A stretch of DNA of 64,000 bases from Chachezhania sediminis (GTDB taxonomy: Bacteria; Pseudomonadota; Alphaproteobacteria; Rhodobacterales; Rhodobacteraceae): positions 124,001-188,000 of the forward strand of contig NZ_VOPH01000008.1 of assembly GCF_009765275.1 (NCBI RefSeq). The letters run 5' to 3'. Under the pieces are notes generated by a model. The model was not told the DNA's origin. It saw nothing but the letters and a program-made list of their open reading frames with translations, and made no database searches. Shown piece by piece: positions 1 through 8,738 of this stretch. Both the position numbers and the translations under genes were made by a program. How positions within the stretch are numbered: position 1 is the first letter of the stretch; each line of letters begins with the position of its first letter.

Positions 1-747
1 GACGTCGCCCTGGCCAGCGGGCTGGGCAAGTCGACCGTTTCCCGGATTCTGCGGGCGCTGATCGATGTCGGCTATGTAGAGACCGACGCGTCGGGAAAGC
101 GCTACCGGCTGGGCTATTGTCTCTTCAATCTTGGCAATGCCGCGCGGCGTTTTCACATCATTGAACTCGCCCGGCCAGCGCTGGCACGGCTGGCGGCGGC
201 GACGGACGATACGATATTCCTGTCGCTTCGCGACGGGGATCAGGCGCATTGCGTCGACCGCCAGACCGGCGCCTATCCAATCCGCACCCTGACGCTTTCG
301 GTGGGCGACCGCCGTCCGCTGGGGGTCGGCGCCGGTTCGCTCGCGCTTCTGGCCTTCGAGACCGAGGCGGAGATCGACCGCATCATCGCCGGAACGCGCG
401 AGGCGCGCCGGCCCTTCCCCGCCTTCGGCGACGATGCGCTGCGCGAGATGATTAGGGCATCGCGGGTGCGGGGCTATGTCGTCAACGATGGTCACATCGT
501 CAGCGCGATGAATGCCGTGGGTGTGCCGGTGATCGATGCGGATGGCCGGGTGGCTGCAGCGCTGTCGATCGCGGCGATCCGCGAACGGGTGGCACCGCCG
601 CGTCTGGAGGAGATCGCGGCGCTGCTGAAGGCCGAAGCGGACGAACTGGGAAAAGTGATCGGCCAGCGTCGCGACAGCGATGCGCGGCCACCGGAAATGG
701 TACGGAGGGGGAGAGAACATGAAGGAAGACCCGGGCCTGCGGCGTGA
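1..747 (+). CDS. IclR-family transcriptional regulator, 5' end outside window
   Basis: Open from base 1 in frame 1 to a TGA at 745-747, so the true start lies before the window. The visible product begins inside the winged-helix DNA-binding domain (a helix reading GLGKSTVSRILRAL, then a wing ending in RYRLG). It continues into the IclR effector-binding domain, with the typical start of that domain (ARPALARLAAATDDTIFLS) and the later GVGAGSLALLAF and ALSIAAIRERV segments. The last 29 bases overlap the next gene, which has the same direction. It is therefore probably the local regulator of the TPP-enzyme/TRAP operon that follows. The effector cannot be predicted. The family call is firm; the missing part is only about the first 25 residues. 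Confidence 0.9.
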   Translation, partial: DVALASGLGKSTVSRILRALIDVGYVETDASGKRYRLGYCLFNLGNAARRFHIIELARPALARLAAATDDTIFLSLRDGDQAHCVDRQTGAYPIRTLTLSVGDRRPLGVGAGSLALLAFETEAEIDRIIAGTREARRPFPAFGDDALREMIRASRVRGYVVNDGHIVSAMNAVGVPVIDADGRVAAALSIAAIRERVAPPRLEEIAALLKAEADELGKVIGQRRDSDARPPEMVRRGREHEGRPGPAA

Positions 748-1729
748 CAATTTCGACCGCGAGCGGTTCCTGGAGCGCCTGGCGCTGATGCATCGCATCC
801 GCGCCTTCGAGGAGGAGGCGATCGCCGGCCAGAAGGAAGGGCTGGTGCTGGGCGCCATCCATCCCTCGATCGGTCAGGAGGCGGTAGCGGCGGGCGTCTG
901 CGGCAATCTTGAAACGGCCGACCTGATGCTGTCGACCCACCGCGGCCACGGTCATACGCTGGCCAAGGGCGCCGATGCCCTGGCGATGATGCGCGAACTG
1001 TTCGGCCGCGAGGGCGGCACCTGCGGCGGCAAGGGCGGTTCCATGCATATCGCGGACTTCGGCGTGGGCATGCTGGGCGCGAACGGCGTCGTCGGCGCGA
1101 ATATCCCGATTGCCACCGGGGCGGCCCATGCGCTGAAGCTCCAGGGCTCGCGCCAGATCGTGACCTGCATCTTCGGAGACGGCGCCGTTAACCGGGGCCC
1201 CTTCATGGAAGGACTGAACTGGGCCCGGGTCTTCGACCTGCCGGTGCTCTTCGTCTGCGAGGACAACAATTTCTCGGCCACGACGCGCACGCGCGACATG
1301 ACCGGGGGTGCCGGCGCCGGAGCACGGGCCGAAAGCCTGGGGATCGACACGGCCGAGGTGGACGGTAACGACCTGATCGCCGTCGATGCCGCGGCGCGCG
1401 TGGCCATCGAGGCCGTGCGTGCCGGTCAGGGGCCGCGCTTCCTGACCTGCCATACCTACCGGATGACGGGGCATACTTCGGTCGATCCGGCGGCCTATCG
1501 CCCGGCGCAGGAAGTCGAGGAATGGCGCGGCAACGATCCCATCGCCCGGCTGGAAGTCGCGCTGCGGATGGCCGGGATCGAGGAGGCACAGCTGACCGAC
1601 CTGCACCGCACGGAAGCCGCGGCCATGGCCGATATCGCCCGCACCGCGCGCGAGACCGACTGGCCGGAGGCCGTGGGCGCCTTCACCGATGTGCAGGATG
1701 TGGGTGACCCGCGCGAGAGGGCGTACTGA
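719..1729 (+). CDS. Thiamine diphosphate-dependent 2-oxoacid/acetoin dehydrogenase E1, alpha subunit
   Basis: A 336-residue product of the E1 alpha class (pyruvate, branched-chain 2-oxoacid or acetoin dehydrogenase). The HRGHGH motif near residue 74 and the thiamine diphosphate/Mg site, GDG at 153-155 with NN at 183-184, are intact. The ATG at 719 was chosen because AGGGGGAGAG precedes it, although an in-frame ATG exists at 680. The stop overlaps the beta-subunit start (TGATG). No E2 or E3 gene is nearby. The pair may therefore borrow a distant E2/E3, or act as a non-classical ThDP enzyme on the compound imported by the adjacent TRAP system. The AcoA-like label is family level only; the substrate is unknown. 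Confidence 0.9.
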   Translation: MKEDPGLRRDNFDRERFLERLALMHRIRAFEEEAIAGQKEGLVLGAIHPSIGQEAVAAGVCGNLETADLMLSTHRGHGHTLAKGADALAMMRELFGREGGTCGGKGGSMHIADFGVGMLGANGVVGANIPIATGAAHALKLQGSRQIVTCIFGDGAVNRGPFMEGLNWARVFDLPVLFVCEDNNFSATTRTRDMTGGAGAGARAESLGIDTAEVDGNDLIAVDAAARVAIEAVRAGQGPRFLTCHTYRMTGHTSVDPAAYRPAQEVEEWRGNDPIARLEVALRMAGIEEAQLTDLHRTEAAAMADIARTARETDWPEAVGAFTDVQDVGDPRERAY

Positions 1730-2715
1730 TGACCAATTCGACCTATCTGGAAGCCGGCCGCCGCGCCGTGATTGAAGAGATGGAGCGCGACCCGTCGGTC
1801 TGGGCCCTGGGCGAAGACCTGGGCCGGGGTGGTGTCTTCGGACAGTACAAGGGCCTGCAGGACATGTTCGGCGCAGGTCGCATCGCGGATACGCCGATTT
1901 CCGAGGCCTGCATCATGGGCGCCGCCGTGGGGGCAGCCATGACCGGGACCCGGCCTATCGTCGAGATGCGGTTTTCCGATTTCGCGCTCTGCGCCATCGA
2001 CGAGCTGGTGAACCAGGCGGCCAAGGCGCGGTTCATGTTCGGGGGCCAGATGCGGGTGCCGCTGGTGGTGCGCGAACCCGTGGGCATGTGGCGGTCGTCG
2101 GCGGCGCAGCATTCGCAGTCGCTGGAAAGCTGGTACACGCATATTCCGGGGCTGGTCGTCGTCGCCCCGGCGACGCCGGCCGACAATCTGGGCCTGCTCA
2201 AGTCCGCGATCCGCTGTGACGATCCCGTCGTCTACATGGAGCACAAGAACCTCTGGGCGCTGGAGGGCGAGTTGCCAGAGGGCGAGCACATCGTGCCCCT
2301 CGGCAAGGCCGATATCGCCCGGGAAGGCCGGGACGCCACACTGGTCACCTGGTCGGGAATGCGGCAGGGCTGCCTGAAGGCGGCCGAGACGCTGTCGGCC
2401 GAAGGCATCGAAGCGGAGGTGATCGACCTTCGCACGCTCTGGCCATGGGACCGCGATACGGTGATGGCCTCGGTCGAGAAGACCGGGCGGCTGGTCGTTG
2501 TGCACGAAGCCGTGGCGGTGTCGGGCTTCGGGGCCGAAATCGCGGCAAGCGTGGCCGAGGCGCTGCATTTCCGCCTGAAGGCACCGGTCGCGCGTCTGGG
2601 CGCGCCGCGGATCCCGATCGCCTATGCACCGACGATGGAGGACGAGGCCCGGGTCAGCCCGCAACGGATCGTCGCGGCGGTGCGAAAGACTGTGCAGCCG
2701 GCCGAGGTGTCCTGA
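1729..2715 (+). CDS. Thiamine diphosphate-dependent dehydrogenase E1, beta subunit
   Basis: A 328-residue E1 beta subunit, the usual length for the family. The catalytic-site glutamate lies in DTPISEACIMGAA (Glu59), followed by the transketolase pyrimidine-binding domain. The C-terminal transketolase domain has the typical VVVHEAVAVSGFGAEIAA segment. Its ATG shares bases with the TGA of the alpha gene, so translation is coupled and a 1:1 alpha2beta2 complex is expected. It is followed after 53 bases by a TRAP binding protein. That gap holds a short perfect hairpin (CCGGGG-AGT-CCCCGG, 2728-2742). Confidence 0.9.
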   Translation: MTNSTYLEAGRRAVIEEMERDPSVWALGEDLGRGGVFGQYKGLQDMFGAGRIADTPISEACIMGAAVGAAMTGTRPIVEMRFSDFALCAIDELVNQAAKARFMFGGQMRVPLVVREPVGMWRSSAAQHSQSLESWYTHIPGLVVVAPATPADNLGLLKSAIRCDDPVVYMEHKNLWALEGELPEGEHIVPLGKADIAREGRDATLVTWSGMRQGCLKAAETLSAEGIEAEVIDLRTLWPWDRDTVMASVEKTGRLVVVHEAVAVSGFGAEIAASVAEALHFRLKAPVARLGAPRIPIAYAPTMEDEARVSPQRIVAAVRKTVQPAEVS

Positions 2716-2768
2716 AACCAGAGGCCGCCGGGGAGTCCCCGGATATCAAAAATCATGGGAGGAGAAAC

Positions 2769-3794
2769 ATGATGAACGTCAAGACATGGATCGCCGCGGG
2801 GGCGGCAATCGCCACGCTGGGCGTCGGGCCCGCGATGGCACAGGACAACTACAAGGACGAATATCGCGTCTCGACCGTGGTTCCGGCGCCCTTTCCCTGG
2901 GGGCTGACCGCCAATCGCTGGGCCGAACTTGTGGCCGAACGCACCGACGGGCGGATCAACATGAAGATCTACCCGGGCGTCCAGCTTGTGCAGGGGGACC
3001 AGACGCGCGAGTTTACCGCGCTGAGGCAAGGCGTGATCGACATGGCGGTCGGCTCGACCATCAACTGGTCGCCGCAGATCAACGAACTGAACCTGTTCTC
3101 GCTGCCGTTCCTGATGCCCGACTACAAGGCGCTGGACGCGCTGACCCAGGGCCCCGTAGGCGAGCAGCTGTTCGAGGTGATCGAGAAGAAGGGCGCGATC
3201 CCGCTGGCATGGGCCGAGAACGGCTTTCGCGAGGTCACGAACTCCAAGCATCCGATCCACACCCCCGCGGACATGAAGGGGCTGAAACTGCGGGTTGTCG
3301 GATCGCCGATCTACAACGACATGTTCACCGCCCTTGGCGCGAACCCGACCCAGATGAGCTGGGCGGATGCGCAACCGGCACTGACCACCGGTGCTGTCGA
3401 CGGGCAGGAAAACCCGCTGACCATCTACACGGTGCTGAAGATGCACGAGTTGGGCCAGACCTACGTGACACTGTGGGGCTATGTTGCCGACCCGCTGATC
3501 TTCGCGGTCAACCCCGATGTCTTTAACAGCTTCACGCCCGAGGATCAGGAGATCCTGCGTCAGGCTGCCAAGGACGCGGGCGCCTACGGGATCGAGGTTG
3601 CGCGCAAGGGTCTGACGGACGGCGACACCTCGCTGATCGACGAGGTCAAGGGCTATGGGGTCGACGTGGTCACGCTGACCGATGCCGAGCGCCAGCAATT
3701 CGTCGATGCGACCCGCGGCGTATACGACGCGTGGAAGAAGAAGATCGGTGTCGAGCTGGTGAACGAGGCCGAGCAATCGATCGCAAACCGCTGA
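2769..3794 (+). CDS. TRAP transporter periplasmic binding protein (DctP family), set 1
   Basis: A 341-residue secreted binding protein. The N-terminus is a clear signal peptide (MMNVKTWIAAGAAIATL, ending near AMA-QD). The mature part has DctP-family features: the conserved REFTALRQGVIDMAVG region and a central MKGLKLRVVGSPIYNDM segment. That segment contains the arginine which, in this family, usually binds a substrate carboxylate. The start at 2769 has GGGAGGAG just upstream. It delivers an organic acid-like ligand to the DctQM pair encoded next. Its place after the E1 genes suggests transport of a precursor of the E1 substrate. Ligand unknown. Confidence 0.93.
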   Translation: MMNVKTWIAAGAAIATLGVGPAMAQDNYKDEYRVSTVVPAPFPWGLTANRWAELVAERTDGRINMKIYPGVQLVQGDQTREFTALRQGVIDMAVGSTINWSPQINELNLFSLPFLMPDYKALDALTQGPVGEQLFEVIEKKGAIPLAWAENGFREVTNSKHPIHTPADMKGLKLRVVGSPIYNDMFTALGANPTQMSWADAQPALTTGAVDGQENPLTIYTVLKMHELGQTYVTLWGYVADPLIFAVNPDVFNSFTPEDQEILRQAAKDAGAYGIEVARKGLTDGDTSLIDEVKGYGVDVVTLTDAERQQFVDATRGVYDAWKKKIGVELVNEAEQSIANR

Positions 3795-3802
3795 TGCACC
3801 AA

Positions 3803-3829
3803 GGGGACCGCGCGAACTGTGCGGTCCCC
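3803..3829 (+). promoter_or_regulatory. Intercistronic hairpin between TRAP dctP and dctQ, set 1
   Basis: A perfect 9-bp stem, GGGGACCGC (3803-3811) with GCGGTCCCC (3821-3829), and a 9-base loop, 9 bases after the dctP stop. No U-run follows, so it is unlikely to be a full terminator. It is placed to protect the 3' end of the dctP message or attenuate read-through into dctQM. Equivalent hairpins occur at 23413-23439, 31387-31417 and 40436-40464. Confidence 0.6.
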
Positions 3830-3867
3830 GCCGGGATTTGAAACTCTACCTAAACCAGGAGCGCGCG

Positions 3868-4404
3868 ATGGCGACCGAGCCAGACGGCGAGTCCGTCGAA
3901 GTGAACCCCTCAGACGCGGACACCGCCCACACCATTGTTCCGGTCCGTATCGAAGAGGCGCTTGGCGCCGCCGCAATGGCTGCGATCTGCCTGATTTCCT
4001 TCGGCAATGTCGTGGTGCGCTACGCGACCAACGTGTCCTTTGCCTTTACCGAGGAATACTCGGTCTTCCTGCTGGTCTTCATGACCTTCGTCGGCGCCTC
4101 GGCCGCGTTCGCCGGAAACCAGCATATCCGCATCACCTTCCTTCTCGACCGGCTGCCACCGGCGCTGCAATGGATCTGCGAGCTGATCACGCTTCTGGCG
4201 ACGACGCTCATGTTCTCGCTCGTGCTCTATTACGGCGCGCGCGTCACCTATTCGGAATGGTACTGGGAAGAAACGACGCCCGGCCTGGGCAACCCCAGCT
4301 GGATCTACACGATCTGGATGCCGATCCTGTGCGTGGCGATCCTGCTGCGCGTGCTGGGCCGCGGATGGGCCGTTCTGTTCCGTCGTCGGGAAGCGTCGCG
4401 ATGA
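3868..4404 (+). CDS. TRAP transporter small permease (DctQ family), set 1
   Basis: A 178-residue membrane protein with four predicted transmembrane segments. The DctQ-type stretch FTEEYSVFLLVFMTFVGASA and the following QHIRITFLLDRLP (the family's typical H-I/V-x-(I/V)-(T/D) segment) are present. The ATG at 3868 is preferred over one at 3838 because AGGAG lies 6-7 bases upstream and the extra ten residues look non-coding. The stop overlaps the DctM start (ATGA). It forms the membrane complex with DctM; in TRAP systems uptake is driven by a sodium or proton gradient. Confidence 0.9.
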   Translation: MATEPDGESVEVNPSDADTAHTIVPVRIEEALGAAAMAAICLISFGNVVVRYATNVSFAFTEEYSVFLLVFMTFVGASAAFAGNQHIRITFLLDRLPPALQWICELITLLATTLMFSLVLYYGARVTYSEWYWEETTPGLGNPSWIYTIWMPILCVAILLRVLGRGWAVLFRRREASR

Positions 4405-5702
4405 TCACCGTCAACCTGATGCTGCTTCTTGTTTTCGTCGGTCTGATGATGATCGGCACCCCGATCGCCGTCGCGCTTGGCATCGGCGGGGCGGTCGGCG
4501 TGTTCTTCGGGCTCGACGCGTCCGCGATGGGCATGATCGGTCCGAACACCTATGCGGCGATTGCCAAATATCCGCTGATCGCCATTCCGCTGTTCATCCT
4601 GACCGGCGCGGTTTTCGAACGCTCGGGCGTTGCCGCACGACTGGTGGAATTCGCCCAGGCCATGATCGGGCCGCGCCGGGGCGGACTGGCGCTGGTAGCG
4701 ATCCTTGTCTGCATGATCATGGGGGGCATGTCCGGGTCCGGCCCCGCCGACGCCGCGGCGGTGGCCACGGTGATGCTGCCGTCGATGGCGCGGGCGGGAT
4801 ATCCGCGGCCCTTCACGGCCAGCGTCATCGCGGCCTCGGCCTCGACCGCGATCCTGATCCCGCCGTCGATCGCGATGATCGTCTATTCGGTGATCATCCC
4901 CGGCATGGACCTGCGGGCCCTCTTCGCCGCCGGCCTTGTGCCCGGGATCCTGCTGGGTGCCGCCGTCGCGGTGCCAACGATGATCCTGAGCCGCAAACAC
5001 GATTTCGGCCTTCAGGAGATCGCCGAACGTCCCCCCTTCTGGGCCAGCCTGCGCCGCGCCCTGCCCGGGCTGATGGCGCCGGTCATCATCTTGGGCGGCC
5101 TGCGGTCAGGTCTGTTCACGCCGACCGAAACGGCGGTGGTCGCCGTATTCTACGGGCTTTTCGTGGGCACCGTCCTTTACCGCACGATGAGCCTGCGCGA
5201 CGTCTACGACGTACTGGCCGAAAGCGCCAAGATCTCGGGCGTGCTGATGATGATCCTGTCCCTGGCCGGGCTTTTCGCCTGGGCGGGCTCGACCATGGGG
5301 GCATTCGACGCGACCACGCGGGCGCTGCTGTCGGTCAGCGAAAACCAGTGGGTGATCCTTGTCCTGCTGATGATCCTCATGCTTCTGGCCGGGATGGTGC
5401 TGGACGGCGTGTCGATCTATCTGATCGCGCTGCCGCTTCTGGTGCCGATAGTTCAGGCCTTCGGCTGGTCTTATGTCTGGTTCGGCGTCGTGATGGCGAT
5501 CAACATCGCCATGGGGCAGTTCACGCCTCCGGTCGCCGTGAACCTGATGGTCACGGCCAAGGTCGCCAACGTCCCGCTGGAATCCACATTCCGCTGGGTT
5601 GGCTGGCTGTTGCTGGCCATGACCGTCGCGCTGGGGCTGATCCTGGCATTCCCCGAAATCGCACTGTGGCTGCCAAGGCTGCTGGGCTATCGCATCACCT
5701 GA
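4401..5702 (+). CDS. TRAP transporter large permease (DctM family), set 1
   Basis: A 433-residue polytopic protein, the normal DctM length. It has the hallmark GGMSGSGPADAAAVATVMLP segment (loop and helix of the first inverted repeat). A second-half counterpart, GQFTPPVAVNLMVTAKV, carries the conserved TPPVxxNL motif. The ATG at 4401 overlaps the DctQ stop. This is the transport channel subunit of the set beginning at 2769. It is followed by a TPP enzyme 13 bases downstream, so the operon continues. Confidence 0.93.
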   Translation: MITVNLMLLLVFVGLMMIGTPIAVALGIGGAVGVFFGLDASAMGMIGPNTYAAIAKYPLIAIPLFILTGAVFERSGVAARLVEFAQAMIGPRRGGLALVAILVCMIMGGMSGSGPADAAAVATVMLPSMARAGYPRPFTASVIAASASTAILIPPSIAMIVYSVIIPGMDLRALFAAGLVPGILLGAAVAVPTMILSRKHDFGLQEIAERPPFWASLRRALPGLMAPVIILGGLRSGLFTPTETAVVAVFYGLFVGTVLYRTMSLRDVYDVLAESAKISGVLMMILSLAGLFAWAGSTMGAFDATTRALLSVSENQWVILVLLMILMLLAGMVLDGVSIYLIALPLLVPIVQAFGWSYVWFGVVMAINIAMGQFTPPVAVNLMVTAKVANVPLESTFRWVGWLLLAMTVALGLILAFPEIALWLPRLLGYRIT

Positions 5703-5715
5703 ATGGACCTGACAC

Positions 5716-7443
5716 ATGACTGAATCGAACGAGATGACCGGCGGCGAAGCACTGGTGCGGGCGCTTCTCGCCCACAAGGCGGGGCCGGTCTTCGGCATGG
5801 GCGGCTTTCAACTGCTGCCCTTCTACGATGCCGCCCGGCGGCTGGGGCTGAACCACCACCTGATCAACGACGAACGCTGCGGCACCTTCGCGGCCGATGC
5901 CTATGCCAAGATCTCGGGCCGGGTGGGGCTGGTCGACGCGACATTGGGCCCGGGGGCCACGAACCTTGTGACCGGTCTGGTCGAGGCGCTGAACGCTGGA
6001 TCGCCGATCGTGGCCATCGTGGGCGACACCCACCGCGATCATTCGTGGAAGAACATGACGCAGGAAACCCAGCAGGCCGAGATCCTGCGCCCTGCGGCGA
6101 AGGAAGTGATCCGGGTCGAAGTGATCCAGCGCATCCCCGAACTGCTGCGGCGCGCATTCACCGTGGCAACGACAGGGCGGCCCGGGCCCGTCGTCCTGAT
6201 CGTGCCCGAAGACATCGCGCATGGAACCTACGGGTTCGAAGACGACGACTTCCATTGCGACCCCCGGTACCAAGCCGCGCCCGCCCTGCGCTGCCGTCCC
6301 GATGCCGCGGCCCTGGCTCAGGCAGCGGCAATGCTCGCCGAGGCGGAACGCCCGCTGATCCTGGCCGGAGGCGGTGTGCATATCTCGCAAGCGGCCGAAG
6401 ACCTGCAGGCCTTCGCCGAAGCGGCGCAGATCCCCGTGGCCCACACGATGAGCGGCAAGGGCGCAATCGCCTGTACCAGCCCCCTGTCGGCGGGACTGTT
6501 CGGCCGCTACGACCGGATCGCCAACGGGCTGATCGAGGAAAGCGACTGCCTGCTGGTCGTCGGCTGCAAACTGGGGGAAATCGCCACCAAACGCTATACC
6601 GTGCCGGGGCCGGGCAAGCGGGTGATCCACCTGGATTGTGTGGCCGAGGAGATCGGCCGCACCTATTCGCCCGAACTTCCCTTGTGGGGGGATGCCCGCG
6701 AGGGCATCCGCGACCTGCACACCGCGCTTGAAGGAAAGGCCGCGCCCGGGGCCCGGAAGGCGTGGTGCGAGGGTGTCGTCACGAAGATGGACGAATGGCG
6801 CAAGATGGCCAGTGCCCGCCTGACCAGTACCGAGGTCCCGGTGTCGATGGGCCGGATGATCGGGGAACTGAACGAAAACCTGCCCGACGACGCGATCCTG
6901 ATCGCCGATGGCGGCTTCGCGGCGCATTGGGGCGGGCTGCTCTATGACAGCAAGCGGCCAGGCCGCGGCTTCGTGCCGGACCGGGGTTTCGCCTCGATCG
7001 GCTACGGCCTGCCCGGCGCCATCGGCGCCTGCCTTGCTGCGCCCGAACGCGCGGTCTTTGCCATCACCGGCGACGGCGGCTTCAACATGGTCCTGGGCGA
7101 GATCGAGACCGCCCGCCGCATGAAGCTTGCCCCCGTCATCATGGTCGTGAACAACGCGGCCTCGGGCTATGTGAAGGCGCTTCAGCACCTGATGTACGGC
7201 GACGGCAACTATCAGTCGAGCGACCTGGCCGAAACGAATTACGCCGTGGTCGCCGAGGCGATGGGTTGCCTTGGCATCCGGGTCGAAACGCCGGACGCCC
7301 TGGGCGATGCGATCCGCCGGGGACTGGCCGAAACCGGGCGACCGACGGTTCTGGACGTGGTGGTGACGCGCGATCCGGGCAAGATGCTGCCCGCCGCCGA
7401 CAGCCGCGCCGTCAAGGTCAAGAAGGGCGACCGCGTTGCCTGA
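5716..7443 (+). CDS. Thiamine diphosphate-binding enzyme of the acetolactate synthase/benzoylformate decarboxylase superfamily
   Basis: A 575-residue three-domain ThDP enzyme. The N-terminal pyrimidine-binding domain carries the catalytic glutamate (LINDERCGTFAADAY, Glu53). The central domain contains LILAGGGVHIS. The C-terminal domain has the ThDP/Mg motif GDGG at 452-455 and NN near 479-480. Length and domain order match acetolactate synthases and 2-oxoacid decarboxylases, but it is not an obvious IlvB: there is no small regulatory subunit gene beside it. Encoded in one operon with E1 alpha/beta and a TRAP importer, it probably decarboxylates or carboligates a 2-oxoacid formed from the imported substrate. 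The specific reaction is unknown. Confidence 0.85.
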   Translation: MTESNEMTGGEALVRALLAHKAGPVFGMGGFQLLPFYDAARRLGLNHHLINDERCGTFAADAYAKISGRVGLVDATLGPGATNLVTGLVEALNAGSPIVAIVGDTHRDHSWKNMTQETQQAEILRPAAKEVIRVEVIQRIPELLRRAFTVATTGRPGPVVLIVPEDIAHGTYGFEDDDFHCDPRYQAAPALRCRPDAAALAQAAAMLAEAERPLILAGGGVHISQAAEDLQAFAEAAQIPVAHTMSGKGAIACTSPLSAGLFGRYDRIANGLIEESDCLLVVGCKLGEIATKRYTVPGPGKRVIHLDCVAEEIGRTYSPELPLWGDAREGIRDLHTALEGKAAPGARKAWCEGVVTKMDEWRKMASARLTSTEVPVSMGRMIGELNENLPDDAILIADGGFAAHWGGLLYDSKRPGRGFVPDRGFASIGYGLPGAIGACLAAPERAVFAITGDGGFNMVLGEIETARRMKLAPVIMVVNNAASGYVKALQHLMYGDGNYQSSDLAETNYAVVAEAMGCLGIRVETPDALGDAIRRGLAETGRPTVLDVVVTRDPGKMLPAADSRAVKVKKGDRVA

Positions 7444-8203
7444 GCCCCTGCTGGCCGACAGCGTCACGAAGCTGGGCGATGCCAGCGGCCGTGTCGTGGT
7501 CACCGGATCGCATGGCGGCGTCTTCGCCGCCTGCCTCGCCTTCCGCTCGGGCTGCAGGGCGGCAGTGTTCCATGACGCAGGCATCGGCCTTGAACAGGCG
7601 GGCATCGGCGGGCTTGACTGGCTTGGGGCAGCGGGCGTGGCGGCAGCGGCCGTGGATTACCGCAGCGCCCCCATCGGCAATGCCCAGGCGATGCTGGACC
7701 ACGGGGTCATTTCGCATGTCAACGCGGTGGCCAGGGCCGCTGGGGCCGAAAGCGGCATGGCCTGCGCCGACGCCGTGGCCTTGCTGGACGTCGCAGCGGG
7801 ACCGGCAGGGGAAGCCCGCGAGGAGCGGCAGCCGTTCCCGGGCGGACGGCGCCTTGTTCTCGTGGATTCCGCCAGCCTCGTCCGACCCGCGGACGCGGGA
7901 CAGATCATCGTCACCGGTTCGCACGGCGCGATCTTCGGCGGCGATCCGGCGAATGCGCTGAAAGCCGACGCGTTCCTGGCCCTGTTCAACGACGCAGGCG
8001 GCGAGGCGACCTCGCGCCTGCCGGCCCTGCAGGAGCGAGGCATCGCCGCTGCAACCGTTGCCGCGATGACCGCGCGCATCGGCGACGCACGCTCGACCTA
8101 CGAGGACGGGGTCCTGTCCGCCTGCAACGCGCTGGCAACCGGGATGGGCGCAAGCCCCGGCATGGCCGCCCGAACGCTGGTCGACATCGCGTCGAAGCCG
8201 TAG
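7436..8203 (+). CDS. Unrecognised protein built from two copies of one domain
   Basis: A 255-residue product that I do not recognise. Two halves align: DSVTKLGDASGRVVVTGSHG then FHDAGIG, APIGNAQ and DHGVISHVNAVA in the first; DSASLVRPADAGQIIVTGSHG then FNDAGGE, ARIGDAR and EDGVLSACNALA in the second. The shared residues (DS, VTGSHG, DAG, IGxA, GVxSxxNA) look like an active-site or ligand set repeated with pseudo-twofold symmetry. There is no signal peptide or membrane segment. The start is a TTG inside the end of the preceding TPP-enzyme gene, with AAGAAGGG upstream; no ATG is available near it. Last gene of the operon, so it probably acts with the TPP enzyme. Confidence 0.75.
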   Translation: MPEPLLADSVTKLGDASGRVVVTGSHGGVFAACLAFRSGCRAAVFHDAGIGLEQAGIGGLDWLGAAGVAAAAVDYRSAPIGNAQAMLDHGVISHVNAVARAAGAESGMACADAVALLDVAAGPAGEAREERQPFPGGRRLVLVDSASLVRPADAGQIIVTGSHGAIFGGDPANALKADAFLALFNDAGGEATSRLPALQERGIAAATVAAMTARIGDARSTYEDGVLSACNALATGMGASPGMAARTLVDIASKP

Positions 8204-8738
8204 GCGCCGGGTGCCGAAGCTGTCATCCTTCAGAGGTGGATCCGGAAAGCCCAAGGCCGGATCCGTGTGAACCATGCACGCCACGACGGCCGCAATTCCT
8301 GAAGCACCGGACCGGGGTGACGGCGCGCAGGACAAGAGGCTTTGTCGTGCCCTTCGACCAAACGGTCCGCGACGCGTTTTTCCGGGTGAAGACGCGCGGG
8401 GCCTTCCACATTACCGGCGGCGCGCTGCGGGCTGATCTTGCGGGTCGCGACACGGCACGACCGTGGCCCGCAAACCGTCTCCTCAGCCATAGCACTCGCC
8501 GCGCCCGTCCTCTTCTGACTTCAAGCGAGAACGAGCCCTGACCCCAGCCGATTGTTCCGGGGATAGATCGACATCCCCGGACGCGTTCGAGAGTGTCCGG
8601 CCGGAAGGTTCGCTCAGGTTGGCCGGGTCATTCCCCGAATAGGCTGCCTGTTCGTCCCGGCCCCTGCCGCTGGTGGATCCAGCGTATCCCGCTGACATTT
8701 TTTATCGCCGCTTCGGACGATTGCGCGCGCATCGACCG
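8204..8738. other. Gap between convergent operons
   Basis: About 535 bases between convergent genes. No credible reading frame: the open frames here are arginine/proline/serine-rich and lack ribosome sites. An inverted repeat GGATCCGG (8238-8245) and CCGGATCC (8257-8264) could form a stem with an 11-base loop soon after the plus-strand operon ends. It lacks a U-run, so a terminator role is only possible. Confidence 0.5.

Noticed and set aside
5716-7443. Sulfoacetaldehyde acetyltransferase (Xsc), which would fit a taurine pathway with the TauD-like gene
   Set aside because: The N-terminus and active-site region do not resemble Xsc as I know it, no phosphate acetyltransferase gene is adjacent, and the gene is in a separate, oppositely oriented operon.
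8238-8264. GGATCCGG/CCGGATCC hairpin as terminator of the first operon
   Set aside because: Stem is good but there is no U-run on either strand; only noted as a possibility.
8236-8541. 101-codon plus-strand open frame in the gap after the first operon
   Set aside because: Pro/Arg/Ser/Thr composition, no ribosome site, no recognisable motif, and a competing open frame on the other strand.
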